A DNA stretch of 38,663 nucleotides from Actinoplanes regularis (GTDB lineage: Bacteria > Actinomycetota > Actinomycetes > Mycobacteriales > Micromonosporaceae): NCBI RefSeq assembly GCF_900188005.1, contig NZ_FZNR01000041.1, forward strand, positions 1 through 38,663, in the 5' to 3' direction. Under the pieces are notes generated by a model. The model searched no databases and was not told the origin of the DNA. It saw only the letters and a list, made by a program, of their open reading frames with translations. Positions 26,164 to 34,492 of this stretch are shown one piece after another (within the stretch, counting starts at the first letter, position 1; the number at the start of each line of letters is the position of its first letter). Position numbers and translations under genes: made by a program.

Positions 26164-26547
26164 CGCCGGAGCTTAACGGTTCGGCCGTCGCGCGCGCCGG
26201 CCGGTTCCCGGAGTTCGTGCCGGAGCCGAGTTCGGGTTCCAGATGTTACTGAGTTCGGGCATCGGCGGGATCTCATCGGTCTGGATGTTCATCGGCTCTG
26301 GCGCCACCGTCGAAGCCGACGAGTCGGCGCGCCACCGAATCGAAGTGGCGTCACGCACGGCGACGGCCTCAAGATTCGCGCTCGACGCGAACGGCGGTCG
26401 GCTCGCGTGCGAGGCGTCTCGAGCGGACCTTGAGGAAGCCGCGCCGCGGTGATCAAGGGTGCCACCACCCCTGTCGGTCCGGCACCATTGCTCCGTGCTC
26501 CAGCCGCTTCGTCGCGCCGAGCCGGTCTCTGAAGGGAAGTTCGTCGA
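26164..26547. other. Gap between SseB-like and CPT-like genes
   Basis: No convincing gene. This region holds the divergent promoters; GAAGGGA at about 26531 serves as ribosome site for the CPT-like gene. A minus-strand frame here contains a short stretch weakly like the tail of a sugar-binding protein (see rejected items), which I do not accept. Confidence 0.4.
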
Positions 26548-27081
26548 GTGAGCATTGACGTCATAGTCGTGAATGGCGGGTCCAGTTCGGGCAAGTCCGG
26601 CATCGTCCGCTGCCTCAAGGCGATCCTTCCCCAGCCGTGGATCAACATGGGTGTGGACGACCTGGTCGATCGCCTGCCGCCCGCTCTCCTCGGGTCCGGC
26701 TCCGGTATCTTCTTTGGGCAACATGGCGAAGTAGTCCTCGGGGAGGACTGGCGAGCAATCGAGACAGCCTGGACGACGGGTGTCGCCGCCATGGCCCGTG
26801 CGGGCGCACGGATCATCATCGATGACGTCTTCCTCGACGGCCGGACCTCGCAGGAGCGCCTCCGCGACCACCTCGACGGCCTGGAAGTGCTGTGGGTCGG
26901 TGTGCACTGCGCGCCAGAGGCCGCCGCCGCACGGGAGTTCGCCCGAGGGGATCGAGCACCCGGGATGGCCGCGCTCCAGGCAGAGACAGTGCACAAGGGC
27001 GTCGTGTACGACGTGCAGGTCGACACCACGCACGCCGAATCGCTGGACTGCGCCCGTGCCATCGCGCGGCACGTGCGCTGA
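26548..27081 (+). CDS. CPT-like phosphotransferase (P-loop kinase)
   Basis: A 177-residue P-loop protein of the chloramphenicol phosphotransferase family. The Walker A motif NGGSSSGKSG spans 9-18 and is followed by GVDDLVDRLP, which contains D37, the position of the catalytic acid in the Streptomyces venezuelae enzyme. RIIIDDVFLDG near the middle is the expected Walker B-like strand. CPT phosphorylates the primary hydroxyl of chloramphenicol, but most relatives are uncharacterised small-molecule kinases, so resistance is not implied. The GTG at 26548 follows GAAGGGA. Confidence 0.85.
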   Translation: MSIDVIVVNGGSSSGKSGIVRCLKAILPQPWINMGVDDLVDRLPPALLGSGSGIFFGQHGEVVLGEDWRAIETAWTTGVAAMARAGARIIIDDVFLDGRTSQERLRDHLDGLEVLWVGVHCAPEAAAAREFARGDRAPGMAALQAETVHKGVVYDVQVDTTHAESLDCARAIARHVR

Positions 27082-27231
27082 CAGGAAGGTGGAATCTGGC
27101 CGCGACGCGCGGCAGCGGCCCGGGGTCGCGCGGGCGTCGCGCGGGAATGTCACGTGACTCGGCTCGAGCCTGGCCACAGGGCTCCATCGGTCGTACCTTG
27201 GAAATGATCTTGAAGCTTTTGACTGTCGCTG

Positions 27232-28278
27232 TTATTCGAAGAATTTGATGCTGTAGCCGGTGTTGCTGGTCGGTCCCGGCACGTTCGCCCGCGAGTACGT
27301 GGTGTTGCCCCACCAGCAGAACGTGCCGGTGTACCAGTACCGGTTCGCCCAGCTGTACGGCATTCCCTCGGGGACCGCGTGGTACATCAGCGGGAATCGC
27401 GGACCGGCCGGTGGGCTGGTCGCGATGTCGCCGTTGAGCAGCACGAACGTGTGGTGGCCAGGCCCGTTGGCAGACAGGGTGGGATCCCAGCCGGCCATCA
27501 TCGTGGCCCGGTTCGAGCCGAACAGGCAGCCGTTCGACTTGTACCAGTCCCAGACGTACGTGGGGTCGCCGCCGGCGCGCAGGCGCAGGTCGGCGATGCA
27601 GTACTGCTCGCTCCAGCTGCCGTTGGCGGAGTACGTGACGTGCAGCTGGCCGTTCGGGTCACGGATCGCCTCGGGCCCCTCGTTGATGAACGGATTGCCG
27701 ATCACCCGCTCCCAGCTCTCCCGGGGCTGGGAGATCACGTACCGCGCGCCGGTGGTCGCGGTCGGGCTGCTCATCCGGGCGATGTAGAGGTTCTGTTCGA
27801 CGTTGGTGTCGCCGGCCCAGCCGGACCAGACGAACCACCGCTGCCCGTTGAAGACGAACATGGTGCCGTCGATCGCCCACTTGTCGTCGGGCAGGACCAT
27901 TCTGGTCGCGCCGGTGTATCCGGACGCGGCGGCGGTCGAACTGATCACGTACATCCGGTGGGCGGCGCCACGACCGGCGGTGAAGTAGATGTAGTAGCGA
28001 CCGCCGTCGTAGTGGATCTCCGGCGCCCAGACCTCGCCGAGGTTGCCGGTGTCAGACCACACCGTGCGGGCGGCCACGCCGGCCAGTGCGTCGGGTGAGG
28101 CCGCTTGGCGCACGGCGATGCCGCCGCCCACCGACTGCACCGCGACGTAGGTGCCGCCCACCCGCAGCACGCTCGGGTCGGCGGCTCGCAGAGCGGTCTG
28201 TGCTGCGGAAACCGGCTCGGCCACCAGGGCGAGGAGACCGGCCACGGCCAACGCAGCGAGCTTTCGCGAGATTCCCAT
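27232..28278 (-). CDS. Secreted exo-alpha-L-arabinanase/arabinofuranosidase (GH43)
   Basis: A 348-residue secreted protein. A signal peptide covers about 1-25 (KLAALAVAGLLALVAEPVSAAQ). The remainder is a GH43 propeller of the exo-1,5-arabinofuranosidase type (GH43_26-like). The three acidic residues are visible: the Asp in AADPSVL (base), the Asp in WAIDGTMF and the Glu in NEGPEAI (acid). It should remove arabinose from arabinan ends outside the cell, complementing the endo-enzyme at 10861. It diverges from the S1 protease gene over a 130-base gap. Confidence 0.86.
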   Translation of the reverse strand: MGISRKLAALAVAGLLALVAEPVSAAQTALRAADPSVLRVGGTYVAVQSVGGGIAVRQAASPDALAGVAARTVWSDTGNLGEVWAPEIHYDGGRYYIYFTAGRGAAHRMYVISSTAAASGYTGATRMVLPDDKWAIDGTMFVFNGQRWFVWSGWAGDTNVEQNLYIARMSSPTATTGARYVISQPRESWERVIGNPFINEGPEAIRDPNGQLHVTYSANGSWSEQYCIADLRLRAGGDPTYVWDWYKSNGCLFGSNRATMMAGWDPTLSANGPGHHTFVLLNGDIATSPPAGPRFPLMYHAVPEGMPYSWANRYWYTGTFCWWGNTTYSRANVPGPTSNTGYSIKFFE

Positions 28279-28318
28279 GCGCAGGTCACCGCCAAGAATT
28301 CATAGACGAAACTATTTG

Positions 28319-28378
28319 TTCAAGTTTGTTGACAGTAAGGCCGGGGGCTGCCGAGAATCAACCTCCGAGAGCGCTCTC
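28319..28378 (+). promoter_or_regulatory. S1 protease promoter with palindromic operator
   Basis: TTGACA (28329-28334), an 18-base spacer and GAGAAT (28353-28358) form a promoter. TTCAAGTTTGTTGACAG (28319-28335) matches 15 of 17 bases of the block at the same place in the GH127 promoter. GAGAGCGCTCTC (28367-28378), a perfect 12-bp palindrome near the likely start of transcription, resembles operators of the LacI/CebR class used for sugar-responsive genes. The divergent GH43 gene may share control. Confidence 0.6.
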
Positions 28379-28408
28379 TTCCACACCCCCACATCGGAAG
28401 GACGTTCG

Positions 28409-29935
28409 ATGCCCCGTCCTCTCACCGCGCTGGTAGTCGGCGCCGCCACCGTCGCCGCGGTCGGCATGAGCCCACCCGCGAGCTTCGCGAGCCCCGCACC
28501 AACCCCGGTCCATCTCGACCTGGCGCCCGGAATGCTGGCCGCGATGCAGCGCGACCTGCATCTCGACGCGGACCAGATCGCCGCACGGCTCACCACCGAA
28601 GCGGCCGCCCCGGTCATCGAGAAGCGTTTGCGCACACAACTCGGCGCGCACTTCGCGGGCGCCTGGATCCCGGACGGAGCCAGCCGCCTCACCGTCGCCG
28701 TCACCAGCCGGGCCGACGCCGAAAAGGTGCGGGCCGAGGGGGCGAACCCGGTCATCGTCGAACGTGGCCAGAACGACCTCGACGCCGCCCGCGCGAAGCT
28801 CGACAAGCGCGGCGCGCGGGCCCCGGACACGATCCGCGGCTGGTATGTCGACCCCGCAACCAACAGCGTCGTGATCACCACCAAGCCCGGCACCGAGGCA
28901 CAGGCCCGCGAGTTCGCCGCCGCCGCGAAGGCCGGCCCGGTCACCGTCCGGACCACCGCCGAGCAGCCGCGACCGCTGTACGACACCCGCGGCGGCGACC
29001 AGTACGTCATCAACGGCAACACGCTCTGCTCGGTGGGCTTCCCCGTCGCCGGCGGCTTCGTCACCGCCGGACACTGCGGCGGCGCCGGCAGCCCGACACT
29101 CGGATACAACAACCAGGCGCAGGGTACGTTCGCCGGCTCATCGTTCCCCGGCAACGACTACGCCTGGGTACGCACCAACGGCAACTGGGTCTCCCAGCCG
29201 TGGGTGAACAACTACTCCGGCGGCAACGTCCTCGTCTCCGGGTCGCAGGACGCGGCCATCGGCAGCTCGATCTGCCGCTCCGGCCGGACCACCGGCTGGC
29301 GCTGCGGCACCCTGCTCGGCCGGAACGAGACCATCAACTACGCGCAGGGCGCCGTCTCCGGCCTGAGCCGCAGCAACGCCTGCGCCGAACCCGGCGACTC
29401 CGGCGGATCGTGGATCTCCGGCAACCAGGCGCAGGGCGTCACCTCCGGCGGCACCGGCAACTGCACCTCCGGCGGCACCATGTGGTTCCAGCCGGTGAAC
29501 GAGATCCTTCAGGTGTACGGCCTGTCGCTGACCACGACCGGCGGTGGCAGTGGCGGCTCGGCGATCATCAGCAACTGGAACAACCTCTGCGTGGACGTGC
29601 CGAACAGCAACTTCTCCGACGGCGTCCAGGTGCAGACGTGGGGCTGCAACGGCACCGGCGCGCAGAAGTGGGAGGCCGTCAACGGCTCGCTGCGCACCGG
29701 GAACAACAAGTGCCTGGACGTGCCGTGGGGATCGACCGCCAACGGCGCGATCATCCAGATCGCCAACTGCAGCGGGAACCCGGCCCAGCAGTGGGTGCTC
29801 AGCGCGGCCGGGGACCTGGTCAACCCGCAGGCGAACAAGTGCCTGGACGTCAAGGACTGGGTGAACGGCGACGGCGCGAAGCTGCAGCTGTGGGACTGCG
29901 CCGGCACCCTCAACCAGAAGTGGCGCCGCGGCTGA
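28409..29935 (+). CDS. Secreted S1 (streptogrisin-type) protease with ricin domain
   Basis: A 508-residue secreted pre-pro-protein. The signal peptide (1 to about 28) is followed by a propeptide (about 35-190) that would fold and inhibit the protease, then the catalytic domain with the triad H222 (TAGHCGG), D250 (GNDYAW) and S331 (GDSGGS). A GGGSGG linker joins a ricin-type trefoil (about 385-508) with three QxW-like repeat ends (AQKW, AQQW, NQKW). The trefoil suggests anchoring to polysaccharide. The ATG at 28409 follows GGAAGGA. Its promoter shares an element with the GH127 gene. Confidence 0.92.
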   Translation: MPRPLTALVVGAATVAAVGMSPPASFASPAPTPVHLDLAPGMLAAMQRDLHLDADQIAARLTTEAAAPVIEKRLRTQLGAHFAGAWIPDGASRLTVAVTSRADAEKVRAEGANPVIVERGQNDLDAARAKLDKRGARAPDTIRGWYVDPATNSVVITTKPGTEAQAREFAAAAKAGPVTVRTTAEQPRPLYDTRGGDQYVINGNTLCSVGFPVAGGFVTAGHCGGAGSPTLGYNNQAQGTFAGSSFPGNDYAWVRTNGNWVSQPWVNNYSGGNVLVSGSQDAAIGSSICRSGRTTGWRCGTLLGRNETINYAQGAVSGLSRSNACAEPGDSGGSWISGNQAQGVTSGGTGNCTSGGTMWFQPVNEILQVYGLSLTTTGGGSGGSAIISNWNNLCVDVPNSNFSDGVQVQTWGCNGTGAQKWEAVNGSLRTGNNKCLDVPWGSTANGAIIQIANCSGNPAQQWVLSAAGDLVNPQANKCLDVKDWVNGDGAKLQLWDCAGTLNQKWRRG

Positions 29936-29950
29936 GGTCTGTGGCGGGTC

Positions 29951-29976
29951 GGCCGGCGGCGTCGTTGCCGTCGGCC
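29951..29976 (+). terminator. Hairpin terminator after the S1 protease gene
   Basis: GGCCGGCGGC and GCCGTCGGCC pair over 10 bases (one G-T) around a 6-base loop, 15 bases past the stop. Confidence 0.65.
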
Positions 29977-30358
29977 TCCCGTGGGCGCCGGTCCGCCGTT
30001 GCGGTTCGCCCGCGATCTGGCGCGTCCGGCCGGTGACCGCCCGGTGATTCGGAGCCACCGCCTCGACCTGATACCGCACCCAGCTCGACGACATGCACGC
30101 CCTGTCGGCGGTGCTGCATGAGGGCGACCGGGTCGCCGCCCGCGACATCGACAGCCTCGCCCTGCCGCGGCGGCCGGCGTCTCGGTCTGTCGTTTGTGTG
30201 GCTCGCCCAACGGTAGTGCCGAGCAAACCGATTGCGAGAACTTCGTATGGCCGCGAGGTTCGACTCACGACGGTCAGCACAATCGGGAACTTTTGTCCAT
30301 CTGACCGCGGAGCAACGCAACAGCACGATCCTCATGCGGCCACGCTGGGACCGGATCG
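29977..30358. other. Gap between S1 protease and DUF3052 gene
   Basis: No convincing gene. Open frames on both strands have no recognisable pattern. A 48-codon plus-strand frame starting at 30247 is seen but lacks a good ribosome site. Confidence 0.4.
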
Positions 30359-30781
30359 CTAGTCGGCAGGTATGCGGTTTTCGCGGCGGATGACCAGCCG
30401 CAGGCCCGACCAGATCCCGTCGATCGCACATACCTTGTTGTCGACCAACCCGGTCGGCAGCGCGACTTCACGGACGACGTCCTCGGTGACGTCCGTGGGT
30501 ACCTTCGACGCTCGCTTCGGCCACGCGACCCAGAAGCCGCCGTCCTGGGCCATGCCGCGTCTGACCTCGTCGAGGCGGGTCTGCAACTCGTGGCGTTCGG
30601 TCACGAACAGCACGATCACGTCGGTCGGCGCGTCGGCGGCCAGACCGGGCAGGATGACGACCCCGCCGGGCAGGCCATCGAGAGTGGTCGCGAAGCCGAC
30701 TGGCGCGTCCAGCAGTGCGACTCGGTGACCCGGTTTGATGCCGAGCTTGCGGTACAGCGGCGTGCCCGAGTAGCCAGCCAT
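30359..30781 (-). CDS. DUF3052-family protein
   Basis: A 140-residue protein of the actinobacterial DUF3052 family. It opens AGYSGTPLYRKLGIKPGHRV and its second half carries FWVAWPKRASKVPTDVTEDVVRE and GLVDNKVCAIDGIWSGLRLVIRREN (first 20 residues of each are typical), almost matching the family pattern. Function is not established. The ATG at 30779-30781 is preferred because homology begins there and GGGGCTGAC precedes it; the frame extends further back without support. Confidence 0.85.
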   Translation of the reverse strand: MAGYSGTPLYRKLGIKPGHRVALLDAPVGFATTLDGLPGGVVILPGLAADAPTDVIVLFVTERHELQTRLDEVRRGMAQDGGFWVAWPKRASKVPTDVTEDVVREVALPTGLVDNKVCAIDGIWSGLRLVIRRENRIPAD

Positions 30782-30933
30782 GTCAGCCCCGTTGCCTTCG
30801 CAATTGTCGGTTACCCATGGATCGTAGCCGTGGGACCGAGGCTGATGCGTATACCAAGCGCTCGGCCGGGCCGCCACGCTCCGTTCGAGCGGATCGCGGC
30901 AAATGAGGGCGATGGAAGCGGGACAATCCGTTC

Positions 30934-31395
30934 ATGTTGATCCTCGCGGCTAGGGACATTCTCGTGTCGATGCTTGCCGATGCGGGAGTGGACCCGGACA
31001 CGATGACCTCGTCCGACGTGCGAACGATCGTCGATGTCTTCCGCGGGTTCGCCGCGCTCCCTGTCGATGGGGTAGCGCCGCCCGAGGAAGACGGTGACGG
31101 AGTCCTCGCCCAGTTCGGAACCCACGACTTCCGTGGTCGACCTGAGTTCTCGGCTGATCTCACGCGGCAGTTCGTCGAGGCTGATGATGAGGACGCGCCG
31201 ATGTGGCAACTGAGCTGCACGCTCTATTGGGCTGCGGGTGCGGAGACCGATGGTCTTGGATTCGGACACCTATGGTCCTTCGGCAAGACGCTCGACGAGT
31301 TCTTCGCCGAGGCCGGTGCCCTTCACGGCTGGGCATGGGCGTTGGACGGCCTGGATGCGCCCCAGGATCTCGTGATCACACTCGAAGCGCTCTGA
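30934..31395 (+). CDS. Uncharacterised small acidic protein
   Basis: A 153-residue acidic protein that I do not recognise. The N-terminal half is helical (ILVSMLADAGVDPD, then DVRTIVDVFRGFAAL). The second half carries strands with aromatic residues (DFRGRPEFSADLTRQF; WQLSCTLYW). The ATG at 30934 is 20 or so bases after GGAAGCGGG. Its codon use fits the surroundings, so it is probably real. Confidence 0.6.
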   Translation: MLILAARDILVSMLADAGVDPDTMTSSDVRTIVDVFRGFAALPVDGVAPPEEDGDGVLAQFGTHDFRGRPEFSADLTRQFVEADDEDAPMWQLSCTLYWAAGAETDGLGFGHLWSFGKTLDEFFAEAGALHGWAWALDGLDAPQDLVITLEAL

Positions 31396-31575
31396 GTGGC
31401 TGGCTACGAGCGTGTGCACCCACAGAGGTTCGCCGTTACATTGCGTAGCGATCGACTTACGGCAGATCAGTGCACCCACACACGACAACGGCCGGGTTCA
31501 TATCTTGGTGTCTCGGCTGCCGAGATCGCCCACAACCAGCATGAGCTGCAGGGTGCCGGTCCGTAGACTTGGCGG

Positions 31576-32421
31576 GTGAGCGCCAACGAGCTGACCCGCC
31601 ACCTGCGCGACCTCGCCACGGTCGTCCGCTCGACCGCGCCCGGCCTCGAGCGGCTCCGCCAGACCCGGGCCGAGCTGGAGACCGCGGCGGCCGCGCCGGA
31701 CCTGTGAAGAGATCCCGCGCACGGGCGGGCGGTCGGCGTCCGCCTCGCCGTCGTCACCCGTGAGCTGGCCCGCGCCGAAACGGTGCGTCAGCGGCTCGAC
31801 GAAGCGCGACAGCTGCTCGCGCTGGCGGTCGACACCCACGACGACGCGGTCCTCGCCGACCTGCGGACCGAGGCTGACGCGCTGAGCGACGCCGTCGCGG
31901 ACCTGCGGCTCCCGATGCGCCTCGACGGGCCCTTCGACCTGCGGGGCGCCGTGGTCGTCGTTCGCGCCGCCGGAACCGGCGAGGACACGGCAACGTTGGT
32001 CGTGACCATGCTGCGGCAGTACCTCGAATGGGCCGAGCGGCACGGCCTCGTCGTCGCGGTGCCCGACGACGTCCCGCCGGGATCGCGCCTGCTGGAAGGA
32101 ACGCTGGTCGTAGCCGCGCCGTACGCGTACGGCTTGCTGCGCCCCGAGGCAGGCCGCCATCGCGCTGGGGCGGCCGAGGTCACCGTCACCGTGGCTCCGC
32201 TGGTCGAGGACGACGATCCGGACACCATCCAGGACGGGGATGTCCGGGTGGATCTGATGTGCACGCGGGACCCAGCCACAGCGTCGGTTCGATTCACCCA
32301 TCTGCCGACCGGCCGGAGCGTGTCGTTCCGTAACGACGCGCGCGCGAGGCAACACCGCGAGATCGCCCGCCGGGTGCTCCGTTCGCTACTGCTCGTCGCG
32401 GACATCGAGAACCCCGGCTGA
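31576..32421 (+). pseudogene. Degenerate RF2-like (PCRF) gene with in-frame TGA
   Basis: Reading one frame from GTG 31576 to the stop at 32421 gives 281 sense codons and one TGA at 31705-31707. The first part (ELTRHLRDLATVV, then AELETAAAAPDL) matches the RF2 start, and the TGA stands exactly where RF2 has the conserved Trp of PDLW. After it come RDPAHGRAVGVRL, the PCRF helices, and YAYGLLRPEAGRHR, all in the same frame. The SPF (stop-codon reading) region and the GGQ (peptidyl-tRNA hydrolysis) region are deleted, but SVRFTHLPTGRSVSF and VLRSLLL remain. A GTG at 31783 could start a 212-residue shorter product. It cannot be a working release factor. Confidence 0.8.
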
Positions 32422-32564
32422 CCGCGCCGCTCAGCCGGCCGGCAGGCCGTCCTACTCGTGCTCGACCGCGGTGTTTCTACCTCGCTGCGCGCCCGGATCG
32501 CGGCAGATCCGTGCGCCGAATCCCGGCAGGAACTTTCCGAGTGATGAGCGCCTTGGCCGCGGAT

Positions 32565-32861
32565 TCAAATGGATGCTGTCGAATCTTGCCGATTTGAGTC
32601 CGTATCCCGGCGTGTAGGCAGCATCACCTCAGATCGACGCGACCTTTGGGCGCGGTACCAGTACGCCGCTTCCACCAGCAAAAGCAGCGCTTGAGTGGAA
32701 ACACCGAAAACCACGCCACCGAGCAGTGCCTTGGACCAAGCTGTTCCCTCAATGAAGTGGTCATATAGCGACATCAAAAACGCTAGCAGCGCGGCTTGAG
32801 CTAGCCATCTATATGCCGCACGCCACTTCGATGCTCGTGCGATCGAGCCTCCCGCCTGCAT
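32565..32861 (-). CDS. Small two-helix membrane protein
   Basis: A 98-residue protein with two clear hydrophobic helices (WLAQAALLAFLMSLY at about 19-33 and LLGGVVFGVSTQALLLLVEAAYWY at about 46-69) and a charged C-terminal tail. I do not recognise the family. The ATG lies at 32859-32861. It is isolated on the minus strand and somewhat lower in GC than its neighbours, so transfer is possible. Confidence 0.5.
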   Translation of the reverse strand: MQAGGSIARASKWRAAYRWLAQAALLAFLMSLYDHFIEGTAWSKALLGGVVFGVSTQALLLLVEAAYWYRAQRSRRSEVMLPTRRDTDSNRQDSTASI

Positions 32862-33073
32862 GGCTGGCAGTGTATTGATCGCTCTTGCGATCGACCACCC
32901 GTCAGTACCCGAGGGTCACCACGATCACGTGCACGCTCATCGGCTACGAGTGTGTTCCGGTCCGCTAGTGAGCCGTACGGAGCGTGACGCCCCCGCCGGC
33001 CCACCGCGCACGACCGGCGGAAGAGGACGCCACGCTCGGCCGTCCATGACCCGGGTAACCGGCGCAGGAGCTG

Positions 33074-33175
33074 CTACTTCTTCCGTCCTGCGCTAATCAC
33101 AGCCACCGCCACTCCCACGATCATCAGCACAACGATGAGACAAAAGAGCAAGTGCCATGGCTTGATCGCGCCCAT
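33074..33175 (-). CDS. 33-residue single-helix membrane microprotein
   Basis: ATG at 33173-33175 to TAG at 33074-33076. It encodes MGAIKPWHL, a long hydrophobic helix (LLFCLIVVLMIVGVAVAVI), then SAGRKK. The KPWHL start and basic end resemble other small actinobacterial membrane proteins (distantly TatA-like at the front, but with no amphipathic second helix). No strong ribosome site is seen. Too short for most gene callers. Confidence 0.5.
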   Translation of the reverse strand: MGAIKPWHLLFCLIVVLMIVGVAVAVISAGRKK

Positions 33176-33335
33176 AGCCACGGACCATACCGCGGACCGT
33201 CAAGCAAGGTTCGAAGCCGGTAGACCAGCGCTCGCCCGGTCAGCGGCAGGAGTGGGCGTCCGCTGGAATGTCAGCGAACGCCTTCGCAGCAGTGATCAGG
33301 AGCCACGACGGGGATAGTGAGCCGGCCGGCCGGCC

Positions 33336-33848
33336 TTATGCGTTGATGCCGAGCCGGTTGAGCACCTCGAAGAACTGGTCCCCGACGAAGACCTCGGTCG
33401 TGGTCAGTGCCGTTTCAACCTCGGCGACTGGTGCCGGGCTCAGGCCGCCCTCGCGTGCCCACGCCACCGCGGCAGTCGCGGCGGCGGTGCCGCTCAGCGT
33501 CTCGGCGAGCATGCGCTTCTTGGCCGCTGCCGCCTCAGCTTCGTATTCCGGGTCCACCCAGTCGTCGCCCAGATAGTTGCCGCCCTCGTCGAACGGCGAC
33601 GACGCCAACACGGTGTACCCGACCGCGCTGTCGATGTTCAACCAGGTGGCCCAGAGCGGCGTCCGTACACCGATCGCGTCCACGTATGCGGCAGAACTGT
33701 CGATGACGTCAGCGGCCAGCACTGGAGCTCCGGTCGCATCACGCAGGCTGGTAAGGAATGTGTCTGGCAGCTCGCTGGCTGATTTAAGCGGTTCGTACCA
33801 GCCTCGACCATTCTCGACGCGGACAGGCACCAGCCACTGCGGGGGCAT
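33336..33848 (-). CDS. Uncharacterised soluble protein
   Basis: A 170-residue protein I do not recognise. The N-terminal part is strand-rich (PPQWLVPVRVENGRGWYEP) and the middle is a helical Ala/Glu-rich segment (PEYEAEAAAAKKRMLAETL), with a final helix near FFEVLNRLG. There is no signal peptide. It starts from an ATG at 33846-33848 and stands alone. Confidence 0.55.
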   Translation of the reverse strand: MPPQWLVPVRVENGRGWYEPLKSASELPDTFLTSLRDATGAPVLAADVIDSSAAYVDAIGVRTPLWATWLNIDSAVGYTVLASSPFDEGGNYLGDDWVDPEYEAEAAAAKKRMLAETLSGTAAATAAVAWAREGGLSPAPVAEVETALTTTEVFVGDQFFEVLNRLGINA

Positions 33849-34068
33849 GATGGCGATAGAAGACCACTACTAACGCCGCCCGAGACGGCGCAAACGGATA
33901 GGGGCGATCGGCTACCAAACGTACTCTCGTCGGCATGTCCGAGCGCCCACGGCGAGCATCGCCGATCATGATCGGTGACCGCTGGTCGATCGCGGCAGCC
34001 CTACCAGCGGCAAAAGAGTGCAGTTCGCTTATCGGCCGATCACGATGCTGGCACCGTTCCCGTTGACT
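33849..34068. other. Short gap with no visible gene
   Basis: 220 bases between two minus-strand unknown genes. I see nothing recognisable beyond possible promoter sequence for the gene ending at 33336. Confidence 0.35.
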
Positions 34069-34479
34069 CTAACCCTCCTTCACTATTACTAGATCAATTT
34101 CTGCTGCGTTATTCCGAGCGTCTCCGTTGATCTGAACCCGATAGCGACCCGACGGAACACAAACCTGGAAAAACTTCTCTCGCAGGACGTCGCTCACTCT
34201 GATCTGACCCGAAGGTATGGATATGCGCGTCACGCCAAGCTCGATGGATCCGTGCTTTCCCCATTCGTCGGCACCGGCCCAGAGCCGCACTTGAACGTCT
34301 CCGTCGCTGCCGTGCTGCACCAGAATGACAGTAGCCGTTTCGCTGCTCACAAAGGCCGGCTGCTTTCCCTCGGTATCCTCCGGGAACGCATCAGGAAGTC
34401 CATTATCCTCGTCGTGGCTGAAATCGGTTATGTACACCAGGCCCCACCCGAGGTCCTGACGCATACTGGCTAACTGCAT
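34069..34479 (-). CDS. Uncharacterised protein of lower GC content
   Basis: A 136-residue protein that I do not recognise. It has strand-rich blocks (ETATVILVQHGSDGDVQVRLW; YRVQINGDARNNAAEIDLVIVKEG) and is probably a small beta domain. The start codon at 34477-34479 lies next to a region of nested inverted repeats. Its base composition is clearly lower in GC than the window average, with many A/T-ending codons, which suggests horizontal gain. Confidence 0.6.
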   Translation of the reverse strand: MQLASMRQDLGWGLVYITDFSHDEDNGLPDAFPEDTEGKQPAFVSSETATVILVQHGSDGDVQVRLWAGADEWGKHGSIELGVTRISIPSGQIRVSDVLREKFFQVCVPSGRYRVQINGDARNNAAEIDLVIVKEG

Positions 34480-34492
34480 GCCACACCCATCT

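Noticed and set aside
26173..26300. Tail of a maltose-type sugar-binding protein on the minus strand (PPMPELSNIWNPNS)
   Set aside because: The resemblance is a short Pro/Trp pattern only, and the upstream frame has no binding-protein character; the match is too weak to annotate.
31700..31720. Programmed +1 frameshift of the E. coli prfB type at the RF2-like gene
   Set aside because: The sequence on both sides of the UGA is in the same frame, so no frameshift is needed, and the slippery CUU-UGA-C arrangement is absent.
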